NCBI GenBank assembly: GCA_938036925.1
Contig: CALHVU010000047.1
Coordinates: forward strand, 1 to 52,168
Direction: 5' to 3'
DNA from: an uncultured Atopobium sp.
GTDB lineage: Bacteria > Actinomycetota > Coriobacteriia > Coriobacteriales > Atopobiaceae
Length of the DNA stretch: 52,168 nt
Part shown: one piece after another, positions 1 to 8,023 of the stretch
How positions within the stretch are numbered: the first letter of the stretch is position 1
Layout of the letters: every line of letters begins with the position of its first letter
Program-made: the position numbers and the translations under genes
Notes under the pieces: model-generated
What the model was told of the DNA's origin: nothing
The model's input: the letters and a program-made list of their open reading frames with translations, nothing else
Database searches by the model: none

Positions 1-210
1 ATGGAGCTGATGATGTTTGCTAAAAACCTCACCACCTCAACGGGAAACATGACGCCATATATGACGGCCGCTCTGTTCTATTTGGCAATTACCTTGCCAC
101 TTATTAAGGTAGTTGGCACTATCGAGAAACGCATGGAGCAGTCAGAAACTGGTAAAACAGCAATCGTCGCAGCTAGTAAGACCCAAGCTCTTTCTAAGGA
201 GGGAAACTAA
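1..210 (+). CDS. Amino-acid ABC transporter permease, C-terminal remnant (5' end outside window)
   Basis: Only the last 70 or so codons are present. They hold a hydrophobic segment followed by a TLPLIKVVGTIEKRM-like tail, which is how HisM/GlnP-type inner-membrane permeases end. An ATG happens to sit at base 1, but the real start must lie upstream because no complete permease is this short. The stop overlaps the ATG of the following ATPase by one base (TAATG), so the two are translationally coupled parts of one polar amino-acid importer. The substrate cannot be told from this fragment. Confidence 0.8.
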   Translation: MELMMFAKNLTTSTGNMTPYMTAALFYLAITLPLIKVVGTIEKRMEQSETGKTAIVAASKTQALSKEGN

Positions 211-1070
211 TGTCTTTCTTTTCTTTCAAAAAGAAGTCGAATACAGAACAACCTGCCTTGGATGCTGAAGTTGCTGCACAAGAGGCATTTGAGCGCGATA
301 AGCCGCTTACTAACCATGCTTTCGAGTCAGGTGAACATCCTATTGTTCGTATTGAGCACCTCAATAAGTCGTTTGGATCAACGCATGTCTTAATTGACGT
401 TAATCTGACTGTCTGGCCAGGTGAAGTTGTGGTTGTGCTTGGTCCTTCGGGCTCTGGTAAGTCCACCATGCTTCGTTGTATCAATCTACTGGAGACTCCT
501 TCTGCAGGTCATATTCTTATTGAAGATCAAGAGATTACGGGCACAAACGAGGCAGAGGTCAACGCCCTTCGTAGAGATGTCGGAATGGTCTTTCAGCAAT
601 TCAATCTGTTTGGTCATTTAACGGTCAAAGAGAACGTAATGATTGGTCAGAGTAAGGTTCTAGGAAAGTCAAAAGAGGAGGCAGAGGCAGAGGCGCTAAA
701 GCAGCTGGAGGCTGTTGGTCTTGCCGATAGAGCAGACTTCAAGCCTGGTGCGCTTTCCGGTGGACAGCAGCAGCGTGTTGCAATCGCTCGCGCCGTTGCT
801 ATGCATCCAAATGTACTTCTGTTTGATGAGCCTACTTCCGCGCTTGACCCCGAGCTTGTTCGTGGTGTTTTGGATGTTATGCGTGATCTGGCAAAGAACT
901 CTGGTATGACCATGATTGTGGTAACGCACGAGATGGGTTTTGCAAAAGACGTGGCAGATCGCGTGGTCTTTATGGAAGGAGGAGTGGTAGTTGAGCAAGG
1001 TACTCCTGATGTCATTTTCAACAATCCACAAAACCCTCGAACAGCTGAGTTCATTGGCGCTATTGCGTAA
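210..1070 (+). CDS. Polar amino-acid ABC transporter ATP-binding protein (GlnQ/HisP type)
   Basis: This is the cytoplasmic ATPase that powers the permease encoded just upstream. It has Walker A GPSGSGKST (about residues 79-87), the Q-loop FQQFNLF, signature LSGGQQQR, Walker B VLLFDEPTSALD and the switch histidine in VTHEMGFA. At 286 aa it is about 45 residues longer than usual, because a charged N-terminal extension precedes the ABC fold, which begins near residue 46. The ATG overlaps the permease stop and is preceded by GGAGGG, so the extension appears to be translated. A dyad at 1119-1134 lies downstream, and a GlnR-like regulator gene follows. Confidence 0.92.
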   Translation: MSFFSFKKKSNTEQPALDAEVAAQEAFERDKPLTNHAFESGEHPIVRIEHLNKSFGSTHVLIDVNLTVWPGEVVVVLGPSGSGKSTMLRCINLLETPSAGHILIEDQEITGTNEAEVNALRRDVGMVFQQFNLFGHLTVKENVMIGQSKVLGKSKEEAEAEALKQLEAVGLADRADFKPGALSGGQQQRVAIARAVAMHPNVLLFDEPTSALDPELVRGVLDVMRDLAKNSGMTMIVVTHEMGFAKDVADRVVFMEGGVVVEQGTPDVIFNNPQNPRTAEFIGAIA

Positions 1071-1118
1071 AACCCATACTTTTTAGAATTAATACGCAAA
1101 CGAAAAAATAAATTAAGA

Positions 1119-1134
1119 CGAGAAAATCTTCTCG
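1119..1134. repeat. Inverted pair of the TTCTCG motif, possible weak terminator
   Basis: CGAGAA and TTCTCG form a perfect 6-bp stem around the loop AATC, about 50 bases after the ATPase stop. The right arm continues as a full TTCTCGCC octamer (1129-1136). No run of T follows, so termination is uncertain. The arrangement resembles paired uptake sequences at gene ends in other bacteria. Confidence 0.45.
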
Positions 1135-1222
1135 CCCTAATTGCAGATAATAAGGTATATCTGCTCTTTATTCGCAGCTTGTGGTATGCTTTATAAGATT
1201 AAGCTTATCCTAGGGGGAATCG

Positions 1223-1897
1223 ATGCATCACAAGAATATTCTTCTTGTATCTGCAACGACACGCTTACATGAACGTATGCGTGAACTTTCGCATGTCATT
1301 GATGTGTCTATCGCTCTTGCAAATGCAGCCTCATTTTCTCAGGCTGCGGCTTCTGGTCATACCTTTGACCTTATCATTCTTGATCAAAAAGACCTGTCCC
1401 AGGATGTTATTAGTACGGTTGAAAATTATTCCGCGCAAAATGGTGGAATTGCTCGCCTGTTTGTTGCTGACCTTGATAATCTTTCTAAGTTTGTTCTGCC
1501 TGTTCAGGGCAAGAGCGATTTTATTTTGTCTACTGCAACTATCCAGGAGTTTAGCCTTAGGTGCTCGCTGCTTTTGTGGCCAGGTACCGAGAGCACTTCT
1601 AGAGATTTGGTTATTGTTGACAACATAAAGATTAACCTGGCAACGTATCAGGTTTATATTGATGAATCTCCTGTTGATCTTACGTATATGGAGTATCTGC
1701 TGCTGTCATTCTTGGCAACCCATCCGTCTCGTGCATACTCACGTGAGGCTCTTTTGCAGCGCGTTTGGGGTTTTGAGTACTGCGGTGGTACCAGAACAGT
1801 TGACGTTCACGTAAGGCGTGTTCGCTCAAAGATTGGTCCTCAAGCAGCCGCTCATCTTGAGACGGTACGTGGTGTAGGCTATCTGTTTAGAGCATAA
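1223..1897 (+). CDS. GlnR-like orphan OmpR-family response regulator
   Basis: A 224-residue transcription regulator. Residues 1-120 resemble a receiver domain that lacks the usual N-terminal acidic pair (ILLVSATT where ILLVDD is normal) but keeps an aspartate at the phospho-acceptor position (LIILD, D54). Residues 130-224 are a winged-helix DNA-binding domain ending GGTRTVDVHVRRVRSKIG...TVRGVGYLF, very close to actinobacterial GlnR and related OmpR regulators. No histidine kinase gene is adjacent. The start ATG has the Shine-Dalgarno AGGGGG. Its position after an amino-acid transporter fits nitrogen or amino-acid control, but the target is inferred. Confidence 0.8.
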   Translation: MHHKNILLVSATTRLHERMRELSHVIDVSIALANAASFSQAAASGHTFDLIILDQKDLSQDVISTVENYSAQNGGIARLFVADLDNLSKFVLPVQGKSDFILSTATIQEFSLRCSLLLWPGTESTSRDLVIVDNIKINLATYQVYIDESPVDLTYMEYLLLSFLATHPSRAYSREALLQRVWGFEYCGGTRTVDVHVRRVRSKIGPQAAAHLETVRGVGYLFRA

Positions 1898-1986
1898 TCG
1901 CAGGTACAAACTGCATTTAATGGGATCTGCAAACTTCTTTCTTACTAGTAGGACTCCCGCGCGTCTTTCTCATAATGAGAAACGAA

Positions 1987-2012
1987 TTTTTGTCCGGTAT
2001 AACGGGTAGAAT
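1987..2012 (+). promoter_or_regulatory. Candidate htrA promoter sharing a 12-mer with the dgt promoter
   Basis: TTTTTGTCCGGT (1987-1998) lies 8 bases before GGGTAGAAT, whose TAGAAT (2007-2012) could be a -10 element. The same 12-mer with the same spacing to a -10-like TACACT occurs upstream of dgt at 18835-18860. The start of htrA is 82 bases downstream. Confidence 0.35.
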
Positions 2013-2093
2013 ACACATATTGAAAAATTGATGTTTAGCGCAGAATTATTTGCGTTAGTTGTTTGCATCAAAGTGATGTTAAGGAGGATGTCT

Positions 2094-3515
2094 ATGGAGA
2101 ACCAAGCACATGGTTTAACCACAGATTCCACTGTAAATAAGCGTTTTTCGTCAGTTAAGCAGGCTGGATTTATGTCTATGTTCAAAAGCTCAAGTGTAAA
2201 AAGAACAGCTTGTGCAATTGCTTTTGCCGTTGCTTGTGTTCCTACCATTGCTTTGGGAGAGGGAATTTCTCAGCTTCCTGCAGTATCTGGTCAGGCAACT
2301 ATTTCTCAAGCAGCGACGTCTCGTCCTGCTGCAGAACCAACTGATACTAAGACGGCAGAAACGGTAGCTTCTAAGGTTTTGCCTTCGGTTGTGTCCGTTA
2401 AGGCTACCAGTGATTCATCAGGCTCAACCGGTTCTGGCGTTGTATTGAATGCAAATGGAGACATTCTTACCAATTACCACGTCATTGAGGGTATGGATAC
2501 GTTCTCTATCTCCGTTAATGACAAAGAGTATGAGTGCACTGTCGTAGGAACAGATCCAACCTCTGACCTTGCTGTTCTTCATGCTGACCTTAAGGGAGAT
2601 AGCCTAACTCCAATTGAGATTGGTAATTCCGATAACTTAGCTCCTGGTAGTTGGGTTATGAGTGTTGGTAGCCCATTTGGTCTTGATCACTCTGTTTCTG
2701 CAGGTATCGTGTCTGCTCTTTCTCGTGGAGATATGCTTGAGACAGAGGGTGGAGAAACCACTATTTATGCAAACCTCATCCAGGTTGATGCAGCTATTAA
2801 CCCAGGTAATTCTGGCGGCGCTCTGGTTGACTCTAATGGTCAGCTTGTGGGTATTTGTACGTTGTTCTCGTCAGATACCAAGTCATTTGCGGGTATTGGC
2901 TTTGCAATTCCTTCTAACTATGCCATTGATATTGCAAATCAGATTCTTTCTGGCCAGCAAGTTAAGCATGCCTATATTGGTCTTTCTATGCAGACCGTTA
3001 CTCCTCGAGTTGCAAAGCGCAATGATCTCTCGGTAGATTACGGTGCGTATGTAGCAGGCCTTCTTGATGATAGTCCTGCAGAGGGTGCTGGTATTAAAAA
3101 GGGTGATGTTATTGTCTCTATTGGTGGAGAGCGCGTAGTTTCTGCTGATGCAGCCATCATTGCCGTTCGCTCTCACAAGATTGGAGAGACCGTTCCTGTA
3201 GAAATCATGCGTGGAGAAGACCGCCTTACTATCAACGTCACGCTTGGTTCTGATGAGACGCTTTCTACTAAGAAAGAGAAAGAAAAGAACAGCAAGAACG
3301 AAACAAACAACGATACTGATGATAAGCAGGATCGTACTGAAGATGATGGTGATTCCTATAGGTATTATCGTCAGCAAAACTATTGGGAAGAGTTCTGGGA
3401 TTACTTCACTAATCCTTATGGAGATAAAGACGTTGATTCCGATAATCCATTTGTGAATTTCGTAGAGAGCATTACCAATAGCATTGCAGAAGTAATCTAC
3501 GGTATTTTTGGTTAA
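2094..3515 (+). CDS. Membrane-anchored HtrA/DegP-type serine protease with PDZ domain
   Basis: An envelope quality-control protease of 473 aa. The start at 2094 was chosen because AAGGAGG (2081-2087) is 6 bases upstream; the ATG at 2088 touches the Shine-Dalgarno. A hydrophobic segment at about residues 38-55 anchors or exports it. The trypsin-like domain has the triad H129 (TNYHVIEG), D158 (DPTSDLAVL) and S240 (NPGNSGGAL), followed by one PDZ domain (about 310-395). The C-terminus is unusual for the family: a Lys/Glu/Asn/Asp-rich linker and then an aromatic tail (YYRQQNYWEEFWDYF). It appears to have its own promoter. Confidence 0.92.
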   Translation: MENQAHGLTTDSTVNKRFSSVKQAGFMSMFKSSSVKRTACAIAFAVACVPTIALGEGISQLPAVSGQATISQAATSRPAAEPTDTKTAETVASKVLPSVVSVKATSDSSGSTGSGVVLNANGDILTNYHVIEGMDTFSISVNDKEYECTVVGTDPTSDLAVLHADLKGDSLTPIEIGNSDNLAPGSWVMSVGSPFGLDHSVSAGIVSALSRGDMLETEGGETTIYANLIQVDAAINPGNSGGALVDSNGQLVGICTLFSSDTKSFAGIGFAIPSNYAIDIANQILSGQQVKHAYIGLSMQTVTPRVAKRNDLSVDYGAYVAGLLDDSPAEGAGIKKGDVIVSIGGERVVSADAAIIAVRSHKIGETVPVEIMRGEDRLTINVTLGSDETLSTKKEKEKNSKNETNNDTDDKQDRTEDDGDSYRYYRQQNYWEEFWDYFTNPYGDKDVDSDNPFVNFVESITNSIAEVIYGIFG

Positions 3516-3576
3516 CACTCAGATTGCGTTTGCTGTGTTTGCGTTTGTTTGTTCTGCTATGAGTTAGGGGAGTCTT

Positions 3577-4938
3577 GTGGATTTGCTTGTGCTGTTAGTT
3601 TTGGCTGTAGTTGTCATTGTGCTTATCGTGAGCCTTGTCACACTTTCCTCTAAGCTTTCGCAAGTAAAGACGCTGCAAGAGCAAAGTCAAACATCATCTG
3701 CAGAGCTTATAAGAAGCTCCCAAGAGTTGGATCGTCGTGTTACGGATAACATGGCAAAAATGCAAGAGCTTATGGATACAAAGCTTGAGAAGGTAAGAGA
3801 GGTAGTTGATCAAAAGCTCACCTCAACACTGCATAATCAGACGAAGCAGACTGATCAGCGTATTGCTCAGCTTGATGCTCGCTTTGATGCTTTTCAGCGT
3901 CGTGTGGATGACAACATGAAAGCAACTTCCCAGGCTTCAACTGAGCAGCTTGGTAAGGTTAGAGAGACTGTTGACAAACAGCTCAGCGACATGCGTAAAG
4001 AGAATGAAGCAAAGCTTGAGCTTATGCGTCAGACCGTTGACGAGAAACTCCAGAAAACGCTTGATGAGCGTATGACCCAATCGTTTCAGCGCGTATCTAC
4101 GCAACTTGAGCAAGTTCATCAAGGCTTGGGAGAAATGCGCGGCCTTGCAGAAGGTGTTGGAGACTTAAAGAAAGTTCTTTCTGGCGTTAAGACTCGCGGA
4201 ATTGTTGGAGAAATTCAGCTTGGAGCAATTCTAAGAGACATTCTTTCTCCAGAGCAATATGAAGAGAATGTTGCTACTGTTTCTGGTTCTACTGAGCGTG
4301 TTGAGTTTGCTGTTAAGTTGCCTGGAGAGTCAGGGGAGACCGTTTGGCTTCCTATTGATTCTAAGTTCCCAGGAGATACGTACGAGCATTTAGTGGATGC
4401 AATCAATGCAGGTAATGAGGAGGCGATTGCTGCTGCTAAAAAGGGTCTAGAGACTCGAATTAAGGCAGAGGCAAAAGATATCTCTACAAAGTATATTGCC
4501 CCACCAGAGACAACTAACTTTGCTATTTTGTTCCTTCCTTTTGAGGGACTTTATGCAGAGGTAGTCAGTCAGACGGGTCTTCTTGAGCAGCTACAGAGAG
4601 AGTATCGCGTTAATGTGTGTGGACCTTCCACTATGGCAGCACTTCTTAACAGTCTTCAAATGGGATTTCAATCTGTTGCTATTCAGAAGCATGCCGACGA
4701 AATTCAAAAGGTACTCTCTGCGGTTAAGACAGAGTTTGAGACGTATCAGGTGCAGCTTGAGAAAGCTCAAAAACAGATTAGAACTGCAGAAACCACCATT
4801 GATAAGATTCTTACTACTAGAACAAAGGCTATGAACCGCAAGCTCAGAGGTGTTACTGCATTAGAGAGCCTTGAAGATGCACAGAGTACTTTAGGTCTTG
4901 TTGAGGGAAGTGTAGAAGATCAAGAGGATGATGAGTAG
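3577..4938 (+). CDS. rmuC: DNA recombination protein RmuC
   Basis: 453 aa. A single N-terminal membrane helix (residues 2-24) leads into a long coiled coil rich in Gln, Glu and Lys (about 25-200) and then the RmuC nuclease-like domain, with GVKTRGIVGEIQLGAIL and LPIDSKFPGDTYEHL as recognisable stretches. In other bacteria RmuC limits inversions at short inverted repeats, which may matter in a genome full of palindromic octamers. The start is GTG with TAGGGGAG upstream. A clear terminator follows at 4981-5010. Confidence 0.93.
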   Translation: MDLLVLLVLAVVVIVLIVSLVTLSSKLSQVKTLQEQSQTSSAELIRSSQELDRRVTDNMAKMQELMDTKLEKVREVVDQKLTSTLHNQTKQTDQRIAQLDARFDAFQRRVDDNMKATSQASTEQLGKVRETVDKQLSDMRKENEAKLELMRQTVDEKLQKTLDERMTQSFQRVSTQLEQVHQGLGEMRGLAEGVGDLKKVLSGVKTRGIVGEIQLGAILRDILSPEQYEENVATVSGSTERVEFAVKLPGESGETVWLPIDSKFPGDTYEHLVDAINAGNEEAIAAAKKGLETRIKAEAKDISTKYIAPPETTNFAILFLPFEGLYAEVVSQTGLLEQLQREYRVNVCGPSTMAALLNSLQMGFQSVAIQKHADEIQKVLSAVKTEFETYQVQLEKAQKQIRTAETTIDKILTTRTKAMNRKLRGVTALESLEDAQSTLGLVEGSVEDQEDDE

Positions 4939-4980
4939 CACGTATTTTTGAGTGCTGAGTTTCTCTTTTATAGGTAGATA

Positions 4981-5010
4981 AAAAACAGCGGCTTCGGTTG
5001 CTGTTTTTTT
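4981..5010 (+). terminator. Rho-independent terminator after rmuC
   Basis: AACAGC (4984-4989) pairs with GCTGTT (5000-5005) around a 10-base loop containing TTCG. It is preceded by an A run and followed by seven T residues. Confidence 0.85.
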
Positions 5011-5011
5011 G

Positions 5012-5041
5012 TTGCATAAAAATACCTTATGGGGGTATACT
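5012..5041 (+). promoter_or_regulatory. csoR-copA promoter
   Basis: TTGCAT (5012-5017) and TATACT (5036-5041) are separated by 18 bases. The -10 and the spacer are overlapped by the first CsoR-type operator, so repressor binding would block RNA polymerase. Confidence 0.65.
5022..5038. promoter_or_regulatory. CsoR operator 1
   Basis: ATACCTTATGGGGGTAT has ATACC/GGTAT ends with a G-rich centre. It is very like the known copZA operator of Bacillus (ATACCC...GGGTAT form). It covers the promoter spacer and -10 of csoR-copA. Confidence 0.75.
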
Positions 5042-5055
5042 GTTTACAGAAACTA

Positions 5056-5072
5056 ATACCCCCTTAGGGTAT
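5056..5072. promoter_or_regulatory. CsoR operator 2
   Basis: ATACCCCCTTAGGGTAT is a near-perfect dyad of the same type, 34 bases after operator 1 (start to start). It sits downstream of the predicted transcription start and directly before the AAAGGAGG ribosome-binding site of csoR. Two phased operators suggest tight, possibly cooperative repression. Confidence 0.75.
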
Positions 5073-5086
5073 GAAAAGGAGGACAG

Positions 5087-5410
5087 ATGGCTCAGAAAGA
5101 CAGCCAACCACAGGAAACTTGTTGTCATTGTGATCACAAGGCCACCCCTCGCTCAAGCGAGCTTAAAAGTGGGGTTTCTCGCCGTATCAACCGTGCAATC
5201 GGCCAGCTCAATGGCATTAAAACAATGATCGATGAGGATCGTTATTGCGGAGACGTCCTTATTCAGCTTGCAGCAGTTGAGTCTGCGGTTAAGGCTATCT
5301 CAAGAGAAGTAATGCAGGATCATCTGGAGTCTTGCGTGGTTGATCGCATCCAGTTGGGTGATACAGAAGTTATTGATGAGGTTATGGACCTCTTTAAGCG
5401 TTTTATGTAA
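5087..5410 (+). CDS. csoR: Copper-sensing repressor CsoR (DUF156/FrmR family)
   Basis: A 107-residue all-helical metal sensor. The copper-binding set of CsoR is visible as C54 (RYCGD), H79 and C83 (HLESC). An extra Cys-rich N-terminus (C12, C13, H14, C15) precedes the core. It should repress its own operon until Cu(I) binds, then release the two operators upstream. The Shine-Dalgarno AAAGGAGG gives a firm start. copA begins 9 bases after its stop. RcnR/FrmR homologues are less likely because the Cys-His-Cys pattern and the copA neighbour fit copper. Confidence 0.92.
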   Translation: MAQKDSQPQETCCHCDHKATPRSSELKSGVSRRINRAIGQLNGIKTMIDEDRYCGDVLIQLAAVESAVKAISREVMQDHLESCVVDRIQLGDTEVIDEVMDLFKRFM

Positions 5411-5419
5411 GGTGGCGTT

Positions 5420-8023
5420 ATGGATCAGAAAGTTTTTGATGTACAAGGAATGACGTGTGCAAGTTGTTCTGCACACGTAGAGAAGGCGGCAAACTCTGTT
5501 TCTGGTGTCTCTGAGGCACGCGTTAATCTGCTTAAGAATTCTATGGAAGTTGATTACGACGGTAATCCAGATACCCTCAAACAGATTTCTGACGCAGTAC
5601 GTAAAGCGGGCTATGAGGCAACACCTCGTAGCGACAAAAAAGATTCTGTTGCAACTACTAAGGCAGATGCTACCGATGCTTCAGAAAAGGCGGTAAAGCA
5701 AAAGAGGATTGAACTTATTTCCTCAATGGCGTTTGCCATTCCACTGTTCTATCTTGCCATGGGTGAGATGATGGGAGCACCTGTTCCACCTGCTGTTTCT
5801 GGCATGAATGGCATGATGAACTTGGCTCTTACCGAGCTCTTGCTTTGCATTCCTATTCTCTTTATTTGTCGTCACTATTTTATTGGCGGATTCCGCTCGC
5901 TGTTGCATGGCGCGCCTAATATGGACTCGCTCATTGCACTGGGCTCAGCGGCATCGTTTGCCTACAGTGTTGTCAGTTTGTACCAGATGGCAAACGCTTT
6001 TGTTGCAGGAGACATTACTGCAGCTCACCAGGCAATGCACGGCATGTACTTTGAGTCCGCAGGTTTGATTCTTGCTCTGATTACCTTGGGTAAGTTCTTT
6101 GAGGCTCGCGCAAAAGGTCATACCACAGGTGCAATTAGTGCACTTATGAACCTTGCTCCAAAGACGGCTATTCTCGTTAAAGACGGTGTTGAGCAGGAAG
6201 TTCCTGCAGAGACTGTTATGGTGGGGGACGTGCTTGTGGTAAGGGCGGGTCAGTCGATTCCTGTTGATGGCCAGCTCATCGAAGGAGAAGGATCTGTCGA
6301 TGAGTCCGCTATTACCGGAGAGCCCGTTCCTGTAAGTAAGGTTGTTGGCGATTCCGTAACAGGCGCAACGGTATCTACCGGCGGCTGGTTTAAGATGCGC
6401 GCCATCGCTGTTGGCGATGACACTACCCTTGCAGGTATCATCCGCCTGGTTGATGAGGCAACAAGCTCCAAAGCACCTATCGAGCGTCTTGCTGACAGCA
6501 TTGCAGGTGTTTTTGTACCTGTTGTCATTGGAATTGCACTGGTCACGTTTGCAGCATGGTTTGTCTTTGTGGCTCCCGGTGACTTTGCGGTTGCTCTCTC
6601 GCACGCTGTTGCTGTTCTGGTTATTTCCTGCCCTTGCGCACTTGGCTTGGCAACTCCTACCGCCATTATGGTAGGCACTGGCCTGGGCGCTTCAAATGGC
6701 ATTTTGGTCAAGTCCGCCGAGGCGCTTGAGGGTGCGGTTAGAGCGACCGTGGTTGTTCTTGATAAGACGGGAACGCTCACTGAGGGCAAGCCAAGTGTAA
6801 CTGATGTACTTTTTGCAGATAGTACCTCCGAGGATCAGCTGCTTGAGTATGCATATGCGCTTGAGCAAAAGAGCGAGCATCCACTTGCACAGGCAATTGT
6901 TACGTACGCTCAAGAGAAGCTTGGAGAGTCTGCAGGCAGCTCTCTTGATGTGCAGGAGTTCTCACAGGTTGCAGGCGGAGGCCTTACAGCAAAGGTTGGC
7001 GAGAAACTCCTTGTAGCGGGAAACGCTCGTCTTATGGAGCAGGAGGGTATCAGCACACAAGAGTTGACTTCCCAGACTCAGCAGCTAGCTGAACAGGCAA
7101 AAACACCGCTGTACTTTGCACTTGAGGGCAAACTTCTTGGTGTCATTGCTGTAGCCGACAAGGTTAAGCAGACCAGTGCGTCTACCATTGCTCGTCTTCG
7201 TGCTATGGGCGTTAAGTCTGTCATGCTTACCGGCGATCAGGCAACAACGGCAAACGTTATTGGTAAAGAGCTTGGCGTTGACCAGGTTATCTCTGACGTC
7301 TTGCCAAGCCAAAAAGAGTCTTACATTAGGCAGTTCCAGGATGCTGGAGAAAACGTTGTTATGGTTGGCGATGGCATCAACGATGCTCCAGCGCTTGCGC
7401 GAGCAAACGTGGGAATTGCAATTGGTGCAGGTACCGATGTTGCTATTGAGTCCGCTGACATTGTCTTGATGAAGTCTGATCCAGCTGATGTTGCAACTTC
7501 AATTGAGCTTTCTCGCGCCACCATGACCAACATCAAAGAGAATCTGTTCTGGGCTCTGTTCTATAACACCATTTGTATCCCTGTTGCTATGGGCCTGTTG
7601 TATCCATTTGGCATTTCGCTGAACCCTATGATTGGCGCAGCTGCCATGGGCTTCTCGTCAGTCTTTGTTGTATGCAATGCACTGCGCCTGCGTACCTGGA
7701 AGCCAAAGAATACCAGCTCAGCAACTCGCCAAGACGCTCATGACACAAAACCAGTCATTGACGTTCAAACTAAGTCCACAAACGACGCATCCGCGTCACA
7801 GAAGGAGGAATCTTATATGGAGAAGAAACTAAACGTAGAGGGCATGTCTTGCCAGCACTGTGTTGCACACGTCACACAGGCTCTTGAGGCTGTCGAGGGT
7901 GTTTCTAAGGCAACCGTTTCACTTGACGAGAAGAGCGCTGTAGTTGAGCTGTCTTCTGATGTCGCTGATAGCGCATTGGTTGATGCTGTTGTTCAGGCAG
8001 GATATGAGGCTACTATTGCCTAA
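5420..8023 (+). CDS. copA: Copper-exporting P1B-type ATPase CopA with C-terminal CopZ domain
   Basis: 867 aa, longer than a usual single-HMA CopA. Order: N-terminal heavy-metal domain with C13xxC16 (GMTCASC); membrane helices; actuator (TGEPVPV); the transmembrane CPC motif (ISCPCALGLATP); phosphorylation loop DKTGTLTEGKP; SEHPLAQAI; hinge GDGINDAPALA; last helices; a polar linker (about 760-799); then a second heavy-metal domain from residue 800 with C811xxC814 (GMSCQHC). The last part matches a free CopZ chaperone in length and carries its own start signals (see 7817-8023). It overlaps the end of the opposing add gene by 11 bases, and its terminator lies inside add. Confidence 0.95.
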   Translation: MDQKVFDVQGMTCASCSAHVEKAANSVSGVSEARVNLLKNSMEVDYDGNPDTLKQISDAVRKAGYEATPRSDKKDSVATTKADATDASEKAVKQKRIELISSMAFAIPLFYLAMGEMMGAPVPPAVSGMNGMMNLALTELLLCIPILFICRHYFIGGFRSLLHGAPNMDSLIALGSAASFAYSVVSLYQMANAFVAGDITAAHQAMHGMYFESAGLILALITLGKFFEARAKGHTTGAISALMNLAPKTAILVKDGVEQEVPAETVMVGDVLVVRAGQSIPVDGQLIEGEGSVDESAITGEPVPVSKVVGDSVTGATVSTGGWFKMRAIAVGDDTTLAGIIRLVDEATSSKAPIERLADSIAGVFVPVVIGIALVTFAAWFVFVAPGDFAVALSHAVAVLVISCPCALGLATPTAIMVGTGLGASNGILVKSAEALEGAVRATVVVLDKTGTLTEGKPSVTDVLFADSTSEDQLLEYAYALEQKSEHPLAQAIVTYAQEKLGESAGSSLDVQEFSQVAGGGLTAKVGEKLLVAGNARLMEQEGISTQELTSQTQQLAEQAKTPLYFALEGKLLGVIAVADKVKQTSASTIARLRAMGVKSVMLTGDQATTANVIGKELGVDQVISDVLPSQKESYIRQFQDAGENVVMVGDGINDAPALARANVGIAIGAGTDVAIESADIVLMKSDPADVATSIELSRATMTNIKENLFWALFYNTICIPVAMGLLYPFGISLNPMIGAAAMGFSSVFVVCNALRLRTWKPKNTSSATRQDAHDTKPVIDVQTKSTNDASASQKEESYMEKKLNVEGMSCQHCVAHVTQALEAVEGVSKATVSLDEKSAVVELSSDVADSALVDAVVQAGYEATIA
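7802..7819 (+). promoter_or_regulatory. Internal Shine-Dalgarno and ATG inside copA
   Basis: AAGGAGGA (7802-7809) lies 8 bases (counted from the end of GGAGG at 7808) before ATG 7817-7819, and that ATG is in frame with copA (codon 800). The ribosome site encodes part of the linker. It is as strong as any true start site in the window. Confidence 0.7.
7817..8023 (+). CDS. Predicted separate translation product: CopZ-like copper chaperone from within copA
   Basis: Starting at the internal ATG gives a 68-aa protein with the ferredoxin-like heavy-metal fold and GMSCQHC near its N-terminus, the size and layout of stand-alone CopZ. The same codons also form the tail of the full ATPase. It would ferry Cu(I) to CopA or exchange copper with CsoR. 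Separate synthesis is an inference from the ribosome-binding site; the region may alternatively be used only as a fused domain. Confidence 0.55.
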   Translation: MEKKLNVEGMSCQHCVAHVTQALEAVEGVSKATVSLDEKSAVVELSSDVADSALVDAVVQAGYEATIA

